Part shown: positions 34,684-42,935 of the stretch, one piece after another
Layout of the letters: each line of letters opens with the position of its first letter
How positions within the stretch are numbered: the stretch's first letter is position 1
From: Nonomuraea jabiensis
Lineage (GTDB): Bacteria > Actinomycetota > Actinomycetes > Streptosporangiales > Streptosporangiaceae
Length of the DNA stretch: 64,000 nucleotides
Reading direction: 5' to 3'
Assembly (NCBI RefSeq): GCF_014204795.1
Contig: NZ_JACHMB010000001.1
Span: forward strand, 13,048,501-13,112,500
The notes under the pieces: generated by a model
The model's database searches: none
The model's input: the letters and a program-made list of their open reading frames with translations, nothing else
Told to the model about the DNA's origin: nothing
Position numbers and translations under genes: made by a program

Positions 34684-35802
34684 TTACTTGAGCTGGTCCT
34701 CGGTGTAGTAGTTGCTGCCGATGATGACTTCCTTGTAGTTGCTCTTGTCCACGATCACCGGGTCGAGCAGGTACGACGGGACGACCTTGTTGCCGTTGTC
34801 GTAGTCCTTCTCGTTGTTGACCTCGGGCTTCTGGCCCTTGAGCACGGAGTCGGCCATCTTCACCGTCTGCTCGGCGAGCTTGCGGGTGTCCTTGAAGATG
34901 GTGGAGTACTGCTCACCGGCGATGATCGACTTCACCGACGCGAGCTCGGCGTCCTGGCCGGTCACGATCGGGTAGGGCTGGCCGCTGGTGCCGTAGCCGG
35001 AGCTCTTGAGCGCCGACAGGATGCCGATCGACAGACCGTCGTACGGCGACAGCACGCCGTCCACCTTCTTGCCGCTGGTGTAGGTCTTGGTGAGGATGTC
35101 CTCCATGCGCTTCTGCGCCGTGGCGGGGTCCCACCGCAGGATGGCGGCCTGCTTGAAGTCGGTCTGACCGCTCGCGACCTTCAGGGTGCCGTCGTCGATC
35201 TTGGGCTTGAGCACCGACATGGCGCCGTTCCAGAAGAACGTGGCGTTGTTGTCGTCGGGCGATCCGCCGAACAGCTCGACGTTGAACGGGCCCTTCTTGC
35301 CGTCCTCGACGCCGAGGCCCTTGAGCAGCGAGGTCGCCTGCTGCACGCCGACCTTGAAGTTGTCGAACGTGGCGTAGTAGTCGACGTTCGGGCTGTTGCG
35401 GATCAGGCGGTCATACGCGATGACCGGGATCTTGTTGTCGGCGGCCTGCTGGAGCTGGGAGGTGATCGCGGTGCCGTCGATCGAGGCGATGATCAGGAGC
35501 TTGGCGCCCTTGGTGATCTGGTTCTCGATCTGGTTGGCCTGCGTCGGGATGTCGTTCTCCGCGTACTGGAGGTCGACCTTGTAGCCCAGCTTCTCCAGCT
35601 GCTGCTTGACGTTGTCGCCGTCGTGGATCCAGCGCTCCGACGACTTCGTGGGCATCGTGACGCCGATCAGGGCGCCCCCGTTACCGGCGGCGGCCGAGGC
35701 GGAGGCCTGGGCGTCGACGGTCTTCGTGCTCGATCCGCAGGCCGTCATCGTCGCGGCGAGCGCGATGACGGACACCACGCCCCCGATTCGTCCCAACCTC
35801 AT
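34684..35802 (-). CDS. chvE: ChvE-like sugar-binding lipoprotein
   Basis: A 372-residue periplasmic-type binding protein anchored as a lipoprotein (signal peptide with MTACGSS lipobox around Cys22). [54 protein letters not shown] and [12 protein letters not shown] are hallmarks of ChvE/multiple-sugar-binding proteins that bind L-arabinose, D-galactose, D-glucose or D-xylose. It is first in its operon and preceded by an arabinose-type operator at 35920-35935 and a promoter (TTGTTC-N17-TAATCG on the minus strand). Confidence 0.93.
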   Translation of the reverse strand: MRLGRIGGVVSVIALAATMTACGSSTKTVDAQASASAAAGNGGALIGVTMPTKSSERWIHDGDNVKQQLEKLGYKVDLQYAENDIPTQANQIENQITKGAKLLIIASIDGTAITSQLQQAADNKIPVIAYDRLIRNSPNVDYYATFDNFKVGVQQATSLLKGLGVEDGKKGPFNVELFGGSPDDNNATFFWNGAMSVLKPKIDDGTLKVASGQTDFKQAAILRWDPATAQKRMEDILTKTYTSGKKVDGVLSPYDGLSIGILSALKSSGYGTSGQPYPIVTGQDAELASVKSIIAGEQYSTIFKDTRKLAEQTVKMADSVLKGQKPEVNNEKDYDNGNKVVPSYLLDPVIVDKSNYKEVIIGSNYYTEDQLK

Positions 35803-35919
35803 GTCATCTCCTTGCGATGGGGGTCGCGGCAGCGCTGGACGCGGCGGCTGCCGGTAGAGCGAGGGATTCGATTACACAAAGTAACGAATCAGAACAAAAT
35901 TCTCGTTCGCTTCCGCCGA

Positions 35920-35935
35920 TTGTTATCGCTAACAA
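35920..35935. promoter_or_regulatory. Arabinose-regulon operator at chvE
   Basis: TTGTTATCGCTAACAA, a 16-bp near-perfect palindrome of the form TTGTTA-N4-TAACAA, lies 118 bp upstream of the chvE start in AT-rich DNA. Confidence 0.7.
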
Positions 35936-35996
35936 CGCTCGTGTCAACGGGCCCGCATAACCTACCGGAAACTTTCGAGTAACTTTCACCCGCAGG

Positions 35997-36980
35997 TCAG
36001 CGCCTCGATCGGGCCGAGAACAGGCGCTGCAGCAAGATGAAGACGAAGAGCAACATTCCGATGAAGATCTTGGTCCACCATGAGGACAGTGTCCCCTCGA
36101 AACTGATGATCGTCTGGATCAGGCCCAGCACGAGCACCCCGAGGACGGTGCCCAGCAGGAAGCCGCTGCCGCCGGTCAGCAGCGTGCCGCCGATGACGAC
36201 CGCCGCGATCGCGTCCAGCTCCATGCCTACAGCGTGCAGTCCGTAACCGGAGAGCATGTAGAACGACAGCAGCACGCCGCCCAGCGCCGAGCAGAACCCG
36301 CTGATCGTGTAGACCGCGATCTTCGTCCGGCCCACGGGCAGCCCCATCAGCAGCGCGGACTGCTCGCTGCCGCCGGTCGCGTACACCGCGCGGCCGAGCC
36401 GGGTGTAATGCAGCACGTACGCCGCCACCAGCACGACCACCACGGCGACGATCACGCTGGGCGATATCCACATGTCGGCGAACAGGTCGATCCTGGCCTG
36501 CGCGAACGCCGTGAAGGTGGGATCGTTGATAGGGATCGAGTCCGTGCCGATCGTGTAACACAGCCCCCGCGCCAGGAACATGCCCGCCAGCGTCACGATG
36601 AACGGCTGGATGTCGAAGGCGTGCACGATGTACCCCATCACCAGCCCCAGCCCCGACCCGATGACCAGCACCAGCGGGATCACCAGGTACGGCGGCCACC
36701 CGGGCCCCGCCATGAGGCTGGCCGAGATCATCGTCGACAGCGCCACCACCGACCCCACCGACAGGTCGATGCCCCCGGTCAGGATCACGAACGTCATCCC
36801 GACGGCCACCACCAGCAGGAAGGCGTTGTCGATGAAGACGTTGAGTACCACCTGCCCGCTGGCGAACCCCTCGTAGCGGATCCCGCCGACCACGAACATG
36901 GCCAGGAACAGGCACCCGGTCACCAGGACCGGCAGGTACTTGGCGGGCACGCTCGCCCGCCCGATCGTCAGCGTGCTCAT
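35997..36980 (-). CDS. yjfF: Sugar ABC transporter permease (YjfF-like)
   Basis: A 327-residue CUT2 permease with [25 protein letters not shown] and GMELDAIAAVVIGGTLLTGGSGFLLGT, close in pattern to YjfF of the Escherichia coli galactofuranose importer. ATG 36980 overlaps the ytfT-like stop by 4 bp. Last gene of ytfQ-ytfR-ytfT-yjfF. In an arabinose island its natural substrate may be arabinofuranose or L-arabinose rather than galactofuranose (inference). Confidence 0.9.
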   Translation of the reverse strand: MSTLTIGRASVPAKYLPVLVTGCLFLAMFVVGGIRYEGFASGQVVLNVFIDNAFLLVVAVGMTFVILTGGIDLSVGSVVALSTMISASLMAGPGWPPYLVIPLVLVIGSGLGLVMGYIVHAFDIQPFIVTLAGMFLARGLCYTIGTDSIPINDPTFTAFAQARIDLFADMWISPSVIVAVVVVLVAAYVLHYTRLGRAVYATGGSEQSALLMGLPVGRTKIAVYTISGFCSALGGVLLSFYMLSGYGLHAVGMELDAIAAVVIGGTLLTGGSGFLLGTVLGVLVLGLIQTIISFEGTLSSWWTKIFIGMLLFVFILLQRLFSARSRR

Positions 36981-37990
36981 GTGGTGACTCGCACCTTCTC
37001 CTCGGCCACCGGGCTGGCGGGTGCGGCCCGGCCACGTCTGCGGAACGCCTTCTCGCGGAAGGACGGGGACTGGATGAGGCAGACCGCCGTCACGACCAGC
37101 GCCTTGAACAGCAGCGTGGTCTCCGGCGGCACGCCGATCGAGTAGATCGTCGTGGTCAGGGTCTGGATGATCAGCGCGCCCAGCACGGTGCCGCCGAGCG
37201 AGAACCGGCCGCCGGACAGCGACGTGCCGCCGATCACGACGGCCAGGATGGCGTCCAGCTCGATCCACAGGCCGGCGTTGTTGCCGTCGGCGCTGGAGAC
37301 GTTCGAGCTGATCATCAGTCCGGCGACGCCCGCGCACAGGGCGGCGAACGCGTACACCATGATGATGATCCCGCGCGCCCTGATGCCCGCCAGCCGGCTG
37401 GCCTCGGCGTTGCCGCCGACCGACTCGATCAGCATGCCCAGCGCCAGCCGCCGGGTCAGGAACGCCGTGATCGCCAGCACGCCGATCACGATGATGATGC
37501 CGAACGGCACGGTCAGCCAGTAGCCGCCGCCGATCACCTTGTACGCCGGGCTGTTGACGGTGATGATCTGCCCGTCGGTGATGAGCTGGGCCAGTCCGCG
37601 CCCGGCCACCATGAGGATGAGCGTGGCGATGATCGGCTGGATGCCGACGGCCGCCACCAGGAACCCGTTCCAGGCGCCCAGCACCAGGCAGAGCCCGAGC
37701 GCCGCCGCCACGGCGGTGAACACGCTCGCGTCCTCGCTGATCTGCAGGCAGGCCAGCGCGCCCGAGATCGCCACCACCGAGCCCACCGACAGGTCGATGC
37801 CGCCGGTGGCGATGACCAGCGTCATCCCGAGCGAGACCAGGATCAGCGGGGCGCCGAAGCGCAGGATGTCGATCAGGCTCCCGTACAGGTGGCCTTCCCT
37901 GACCTGGATCGAGAAGAAGCTGGGCGTGAAGAACACGTTCAGCGCCAGCAGCAGTACGAGGACCACCACCGGCCAGAGCAGCCGTCTCAT
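36977..37990 (-). CDS. ytfT: Sugar ABC transporter permease (YtfT-like)
   Basis: A 337-residue CUT2 permease: [51 protein letters not shown] near the N-terminus and WIELDAILAVVIGGTSLSGGRFSLGGTVLGALIIQTL near the C-terminus, as in YtfT. It is embedded between the ATPase and the second permease with 4-bp overlaps on both sides. Confidence 0.9.
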   Translation of the reverse strand: MRRLLWPVVVLVLLLALNVFFTPSFFSIQVREGHLYGSLIDILRFGAPLILVSLGMTLVIATGGIDLSVGSVVAISGALACLQISEDASVFTAVAAALGLCLVLGAWNGFLVAAVGIQPIIATLILMVAGRGLAQLITDGQIITVNSPAYKVIGGGYWLTVPFGIIIVIGVLAITAFLTRRLALGMLIESVGGNAEASRLAGIRARGIIIMVYAFAALCAGVAGLMISSNVSSADGNNAGLWIELDAILAVVIGGTSLSGGRFSLGGTVLGALIIQTLTTTIYSIGVPPETTLLFKALVVTAVCLIQSPSFREKAFRRRGRAAPASPVAEEKVRVTT

Positions 37991-39498
37991 GAGGTCCGGC
38001 CTCCGCTCGCGATCGTTTCCATGAGCACGTCCGTCGTCAGCGCGTCGTCGTTGGGCAGTTCGGCCACCAGCCGCCGGTCGCGCAGCACCTCGACCTTGTG
38101 GCTGAGCCGCAGCACCTCCTCCAGCTCGGCCGAGATGAACAGCACCGCCATGCCGCCGTCGGACAGCTCGGCCACCAGGCGCTGGATCTCGGTCTTCGCC
38201 CCGACGTCGATGCCCCGGGTGGGCTCGTCCAGGATGAGCAGGCGCGGCTCGAGGATGAGCCACCTGGCCAGCACGACCTTCTGCTGGTTGCCGCCGCTGA
38301 GGTTGCGTACGAGGTGCTCGGGGTTGGGCGGGCTGATCTTCAGGGCCTTGACGTACCTGCCGACCAGCTCGTCCTGCTGCTCGCGCGGCACCGGCCTGGT
38401 CCAGCCCCTGGTGGCCTGGAGGGCGAGGATGATGTTCTCGCGCACGGTGAGGTCGGGGATGAGGCCGTCGGCCTTGCGGTTCTCGGAGCAGAACGCGATC
38501 TTGTGGTTCATGGCCGCGCGGGGCGTGCGCAACGACACCGGGGTCCCGCCGACCGCGATCTCGCCCGTGCCCGCGTGGTCGGCGCCGAACAGCAGCCGCG
38601 CGATCTCCGTACGGCCGGAGCCGAGCAGCCCGGCCAGGCCCACCACCTCGCCCTCGTGGATCGTGAGCGTGAACGGCTCGATGGCCCCCGGCCGGCCCAG
38701 GTCGCGGGCCTCGACCAGCGGCCGGTCGAAGACCTTGGCCTCGCCGTGCAGCCGCTCCAGCGCGGCCAGCTCCTGGCCGATCATCTTGGCGACCAGCTCG
38801 ACCTGCGGGAGCTGCGCGGTGAGGTACTCGCCGACGAGCCGGCCGTTGCGCAGGATCGTCATGCGGTCCGAGATCTCGTAGATCTGGTCGAGGAAGTGGG
38901 AGACGAAGAGGATGGCGATGCCCTCCTCCTTGAGCCTCCTCATCACCCGGAAGAGCTGCTGGACCTCGTCGGCGTCCAGGCTGGAGGTGGGCTCGTCCAG
39001 GATGAGCACCCTCGCCTCGATGTCGATCGCCCGCGCGATGGCCACCATCTGCTGGACGGCCAGCGAGTACGTCGACAGCGGCGCCGACACGTCCACGCTC
39101 AGCTCCAGCCGGGACAGCAGCTCGGCGGCCCGGGCGCGCATCCGCTTCCAGTCGATGCGGCCCCTCTTCCGGGGCTCGCGGCCGATGAAGATGTTCTCGG
39201 CCACCGAGAGGTTCGTGCAGAGGTTGACCTCCTGGTAGACCGTGCTGATGCCGGCCTGCTGCGCCTCCAGCGGGCTGCCGAACGCGACGGGCGCGCCACC
39301 CAGCTCGATGGTGCCCGCGTCGGCGGGGTGGACGCCGGTGAGCACCTTGATCAGGGTGGACTTGCCCGCGCCGTTCTCTCCCATGAGCGCGTGCACCTCG
39401 CCCGGGAGCAGCCGCAGGTCGACGCCGTCCAGGGCCTTCACGCCAGGGAACTGCTTGCCGATCCCGCTCATCGTCAGGACCGGCGCGGGTGTGACCAT
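37987..39498 (-). CDS. ytfR: Sugar ABC transporter ATPase (YtfR-like)
   Basis: A 503-residue double-NBD CUT2 ATPase. Domain 1: [37 protein letters not shown]. Domain 2: degenerate Walker [53 protein letters not shown] and YQEVNLCTNLSVAENIFIGREP are typical of the YtfR/AraV group. Overlaps ytfT by 4 bp. Confidence 0.92.
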   Translation of the reverse strand: MVTPAPVLTMSGIGKQFPGVKALDGVDLRLLPGEVHALMGENGAGKSTLIKVLTGVHPADAGTIELGGAPVAFGSPLEAQQAGISTVYQEVNLCTNLSVAENIFIGREPRKRGRIDWKRMRARAAELLSRLELSVDVSAPLSTYSLAVQQMVAIARAIDIEARVLILDEPTSSLDADEVQQLFRVMRRLKEEGIAILFVSHFLDQIYEISDRMTILRNGRLVGEYLTAQLPQVELVAKMIGQELAALERLHGEAKVFDRPLVEARDLGRPGAIEPFTLTIHEGEVVGLAGLLGSGRTEIARLLFGADHAGTGEIAVGGTPVSLRTPRAAMNHKIAFCSENRKADGLIPDLTVRENIILALQATRGWTRPVPREQQDELVGRYVKALKISPPNPEHLVRNLSGGNQQKVVLARWLILEPRLLILDEPTRGIDVGAKTEIQRLVAELSDGGMAVLFISAELEEVLRLSHKVEVLRDRRLVAELPNDDALTTDVLMETIASGGRTS

Positions 39499-39550
39499 GT
39501 CTCTCCTCGTATGGCTGGAAACCGCCGCCTTGCCTCGTCACTACGCCTCC

Positions 39551-39666
39551 CCGCCGCCCCGGTCCAGGGCCCGGGGCGGCGGGATCACGGAGACCCCGGC
39601 CGGAGTGCGGAGGCGTCTTCGCCTCCTTCCCCCACCCCAAGGGACCCCGGCCGGAGTGCGGAGGCG
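39551..39666 (-). repeat. Hairpins and 24-bp direct repeat between ytfQ and ytfR
   Basis: The 185-bp gap holds a 12-bp perfect stem (39551-39562/39571-39582), a 7-bp TCTT-looped hairpin (39609-39626), and two direct copies of a 24-mer beginning GACCCCGGCCGGAG (39592-39615 and 39643-39666). The position after the binding-protein gene suggests transcript stabilisation or attenuation, as at 34648-34677. Confidence 0.6.
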
Positions 39667-39683
39667 CGTGGCCGGACGGCGGG

Positions 39684-40667
39684 TCAGTACTGGCGGGACG
39701 ACAGGACCTGCTTGGCCTGCTCCTGCGTGAACGTCGTCTCCTCGGTCACCACGCGGGTCGGCACCTGCTCACCCTTGACGACCTTCTTGGCCAGGTCCAT
39801 GAGCTGCGGGCCGAGCAGCGGCGAGCACTCCACGATGAAGTTGATCTTCCCGTCGGCCAGCGCCTGCATGCCGTCCTTGACGGCGTCCACAGTGATGATC
39901 TTGATGTCCTTGCCGGGCACCTTGCCCGCACCCTCGATCGCCTCGATCGCCCCCAGGCCCATGTCGTCGTTGTGGGCATACAGGACGTCGATGTCCGGGT
40001 TCGACTTCAGGAACGCTTCCATGACCTCCTTGCCCTTGGCCCTGGTGAAGTCACCGGTCTGCGAAGCGATGATCTTGAACTTGGGATCGGCCCCGATGAC
40101 CTCCTGGAAGCCGGACTTGCGATCGTTGGCCGGCGCCGAACCCGTCGTGCCCTGCAACTCGACGATGTTCACCGGGTCCTTGGCGTCCTTGTACTCGTTC
40201 ACCAGCCACTGGCCGGCCTTCTTGCCCTCCTCGACGAAGTCCGAGCCGAGGAAGGTCTTGTAGAGGGAGGTGTCCTTGGAGTCCACGGCGCGGTCGGTCA
40301 GGATGACCGGGATCTTCGCGTCCTTGGCCTCCTTGAGCACCGTGTCCCAGCCGGACTCCACCACCGGCGAGAAGGCGATGACGTCCACCTTCTGCTGGAT
40401 GTAAGAGCGGATGGCCTTGATCTGGTTCTCCTGCTTCTGCTGGGCGTCGGAGAACTTGAGCGTGATGCCCGCGCTCTTGGCCGAGTCCTGCACGGACTTG
40501 GTGTTCGCGGTGCGCCACCCGCTCTCCGCGCCCACCTGGGAGAAGCCCATGGTGATCGAGCCGCCGCCGCCGCCACCGCCGCCGCTGCTGCTGCCGCCGC
40601 TGCCGCACGCGGTCATCGACATCGCGGTCAGACCGGCAAGGACTAGCGCCGAAATTCTCTTTAACAC
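39684..40667 (-). CDS. ytfQ: Sugar-binding lipoprotein (YtfQ-like)
   Basis: A 327-residue binding protein with a lipoprotein signal (MSMTACGSG, Cys around 21) and a poly-Gly/Ser linker. ITMGFSQVGAESGWRTANTKSVQDSAK, IAFSPVVESGWDTVLKEAKDAKIPVILTDR and YAHNDDMGLGAIEAI match YtfQ/AraU-type proteins that bind furanose sugars. First gene of the second importer operon; the GTG start follows AAGGGAACCCCCCAC. An arabinose-type operator lies 18 bp upstream of the start codon. Confidence 0.92.
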   Translation of the reverse strand: MLKRISALVLAGLTAMSMTACGSGGSSSGGGGGGGGSITMGFSQVGAESGWRTANTKSVQDSAKSAGITLKFSDAQQKQENQIKAIRSYIQQKVDVIAFSPVVESGWDTVLKEAKDAKIPVILTDRAVDSKDTSLYKTFLGSDFVEEGKKAGQWLVNEYKDAKDPVNIVELQGTTGSAPANDRKSGFQEVIGADPKFKIIASQTGDFTRAKGKEVMEAFLKSNPDIDVLYAHNDDMGLGAIEAIEGAGKVPGKDIKIITVDAVKDGMQALADGKINFIVECSPLLGPQLMDLAKKVVKGEQVPTRVVTEETTFTQEQAKQVLSSRQY

Positions 40668-40684
40668 GTGGGGGGTTCCCTTCT

Positions 40685-40702
40685 GATGTTCGCGCTAACA
40701 TC
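40685..40702. promoter_or_regulatory. Arabinose-regulon operator at ytfQ
   Basis: GATGTTCGCGCTAACATC is an 18-bp palindrome with one mismatched pair, sharing TGTT-CGC-TAACA with the other sites, placed between the probable promoter and the ytfQ start. Confidence 0.65.
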
Positions 40703-40961
40703 CCAGAGCGGGACGCCCGCGCCTTCCTGCCTGGTACGACCTACGCCCCAGCAGCGCTGGTCCCCGAGTGCGCGCTTGGTGAGCTCGCCCCGACTGTGAA
40801 CGCTAACAACCGGTCTCGTCAAGGGTCCGCCTGATTACGGTCGGGTTACGCGGACCGACCCTTGACGAGGGTGGGGGGCAGTCCTTAACTTGTCGCGAAT
40901 CGCCGTTGTTAACGCTCACTTAACTTGTTAACGCTAACAACCTTGAGGAGCCCCCCAGCTC
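40703..40961. promoter_or_regulatory. Divergent control region of ytfQ and the arabinofuranosidase remnant
   Basis: This 259-bp non-coding stretch contains three more operator-like sequences: TGTGAACGCTAACA (40795-40808), TTGTTAACGCTCAC (40906-40919) and the palindrome TTGTTAACGCTAACAA (40925-40940). The last two flank TTAACTTG, and a ribosome site TTGAGGAG precedes ATG 40962. No other gene is visible here. Confidence 0.65.
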
Positions 40962-41190
40962 ATGAAGCGAATCGCCTTATCCGCCCTGCTCATAGCGGCC
41001 TCACTGGTGGCGCCGCCGCCATCGGCGACCGCGGCGGCCGAGCCCATCCCGGACGGCGCCGTGGTCGACCAGTTCGACGGCACCACGCTCGGCGAGGACT
41101 GGACGGTGTTGTCGCCGGACAGCTCCCGCTGGTCGCTGTCGGGCGGCGCGTTGCGCGTGGAGAGCCTGACGGGCGACACGGCGCGGAGAA
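40962..41190 (+). pseudogene. 5' remnant of a secreted alpha-L-arabinofuranosidase
   Basis: ATG 40962 opens a signal peptide (MKRIALSALLIAASLVAPPP to ATAAAEP) followed by VVDQFDGTTLGEDWTV and SRWSLSGGALRVESLTGD, the N-terminal concanavalin-like module of large actinobacterial arabinofuranosidases. Coherent sequence stops near 41190 and the rest is replaced by a TnpB element. The matching 3' end is at 42738-42894. Roughly 2 kb expected for such an enzyme is missing. The two upstream operators are intact. Confidence 0.65.
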
Positions 41191-41351
41191 CTGGTCGTTC
41201 AGGACCGGGCAAAGCAGGCCCGCCTTACTTTCGAATACACTATGGAAACTTCGGTGACGCTAGGTAATATTTGCGGTGAGTGATGGGTGCGTGACAGGAA
41301 GTGCATTAATGGCGATCCACCGCTCCACTAACCAGCAGGACCTCCCGCCGA

Positions 41352-42693
41352 TTGGCGCAGCGGCAACTCGTTGCCACCCCGGCCCAGGACCCCGGCCCGG
41401 GGAAATGGCGGTTCGGGCACCGTGCTCGGCTGGCGCTAACCCCCGCCCAGGTTCGCGTCATCGACGACCAGGCGCACGCGGCCCGTTCACTATGGAACCT
41501 TCTGCATGAGTGGTGGACGATGCTGCCGACGTGCCGAAGGTCCCTGGCCACGGCGGATGCGGCGATCCGGCAGGCCCGCCAGGACATCGATTGGCTCGCC
41601 GTGCTGCCCGCCCAGGCCGCGCAGGCCGTCCTCAAGACGTACGTCCAGGCGTGGAAGAACTGCTGGCAGGGCCGGGCCGGGTCGCCGACGTTCAAGGGTC
41701 GCTTGCGGTCGGTGATGGCAGTGGACATCCCGCAGGGCCGGGACCTGCACGTCACGCGGGTGCACCGCCGCTGGGGCATGGTCACCATTCCCAAGGTCGG
41801 ACGGGTCCGGTTCCGCTGGACCAAGGACGTGCCCGTCGGCAAGAAGGCCGATGTCAGTAACCGGATCACCGGTGCCCGGCTGGTCAAGGACGCGCTCGGC
41901 TGGCACATCGCCTTCCGCATCCAGACCGTCGCCCCCGAGCCCCGAGCCCCACCAGGGGCCGGACGTCGGCATCGACGCCGGAGTGGCCGTGCCGCTGGCC
42001 CTGTCGGATGGCAACCATCACACCCACGAGAGATGGAAGGCCACCAAGGACAAGCCCAACGCCTGGCTGACCGACAAGGAACAGGCCGCGCTGCTGGCTC
42101 TGGAGCGGCGGGCGGCCCACCGCAAGAGCTTCCGGAAGCCGGGCGAGCGCACCTCGCGCCGGTTGCGGGCCACCTACGGCCAGATCGCGCGCCTGCGTGC
42201 AAGAGCCAAGCGCCGGGCGATCGACTGGCAGCATCAGACCACCACCGAGATCGCCCGCACCTACGGCGTCATCGTGGTGGAAGACCTGCCCATCACGAAC
42301 ATGACCAAGAGCGCCAAGGGCACCGTCGAGAACCCGGGGACGAACGTCGCGCAAAAGACCGGCCTGAACCACTCCATCAGCCAGGAGGCCCGGGGCCGCA
42401 CCGTGACGATGCTGACGTACAAGGTCGCACGCTATGGCGGCGCGCTGTACAAGGTTGCCGCTGCGGGCACTTCCCTGCGCTGCTCGGCCTGCGGGTTCAC
42501 CACCCCGAGCGGCCGGGAGAGTCAGGCCGTGTTCGTGTGCAAGAACCCGGGCTGCGGCTGGTCCGGCAATGCCGACCACAACGCCGCCCGGAACACCTTG
42601 CATCTGTATCGGATGGGCCTTGCGCTCGTCCCGGCTGCCGGGAGGGCAGTCGTCAGGCGCGCTCGCCGCGTCAAGCCCGCCACCGCAAGGTAG
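41352..42693 (+). pseudogene. tnpB: Frameshifted TnpB RNA-guided nuclease
   Basis: Frame 1 (41352 to about 41946) encodes the N-terminal WED/REC part (RARLALTPAQVRVIDDQAHAARSLWN, DIDWLAVLPAQAAQAVLKT, PTFKGR). A tandem duplication of CCCCGAG (41933-41946) then shifts the frame by +1. The second frame continues with the RuvC parts: VGIDAGVAVPLAL (Asp), GVIVVEDLPI (Glu), the zinc finger CSACGF and CKNPGCGW, and GNADHNAARN (Asp). Removing one heptamer restores a full-length protein of about 445 residues, so inactivation looks recent. Start TTG 41352 is tentative. Confidence 0.85.
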
Positions 42694-42737
42694 GAGGGAA
42701 TCTCCTCCGTGCACCTCACGGAGGAGAGCACTTCAAC
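42694..42737 (+). ncRNA. 3' end of a putative omega (reRNA) scaffold
   Basis: Immediately after tnpB an 11-bp perfect hairpin with a 5-nt loop is followed by GCACTTCAAC at the element end. In IS605-type elements the tnpB 3' region and right end form the guide RNA scaffold, and the flanking host DNA is the guide; here the guide would begin at 42738. The 5' limit of the RNA cannot be set from sequence. Confidence 0.5.
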
Positions 42738-42894
42738 AGGTGGTGTCCAGGGACGGACGCCGTCCGACACGAACTCCCTGTCCGAGCCGGAACGGGTGGC
42801 GCCAGTGGAGCGGCAGGTGCGCGGCTTCTCCTCGGCCTTCACCTACGACTTCCCCGCGCAATCGGTGACGTTCGTGCGGCTGACCGAGCGATGA
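42738..42894 (+). pseudogene. 3' remnant of the arabinofuranosidase
   Basis: Directly after the TnpB element the frame GRTPSDTNSLSEPERVAPV then FTYDFPAQSVTFVRLTER ends at a TGA (42892-42894). This is the usual C-terminus of GH51-type alpha-L-arabinofuranosidases (beta-sandwich strand with FxAxSVTxxxL). Catalytic parts are absent. Confidence 0.65.
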
Positions 42895-42900
42895 CGGCGC

Positions 42901-42929
42901 GGGCGGGCCTCCCTTCCGGAGGCCCGCCC
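42901..42929. terminator. Bidirectional terminator hairpin
   Basis: A 12-bp perfect GC stem (GGGCGGGCCTCC and its inverse) with a 5-nt loop lies between the arabinofuranosidase remnant and the convergent phosphoesterase gene. Confidence 0.75.
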
Positions 42930-42935
42930 CCGCCG

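Larger units (their letters stand above)
41190..42737 (+). mobile_element. IS200/IS605-type (IS1341-like) element carrying only tnpB
   Basis: A TnpB-only element lies inside the arabinofuranosidase gene. The right end is well defined: an 11-bp hairpin (42701-42711/42717-42727) is followed by GCACTTCAAC, and from 42738 the host reading frame resumes. The left end is not resolved; it lies between about 41190 and 41350, in unusually AT-rich DNA (41215-41280). No tnpA or serine recombinase is present, so mobilisation would need a helper. Confidence 0.7.

Noticed and set aside
40925-41257. An alternative plus-strand frame through the arabinofuranosidase remnant
   Set aside because: Only the 40962 frame gives a signal peptide and the arabinofuranosidase-like N-terminal module; the other frame has no recognisable features.
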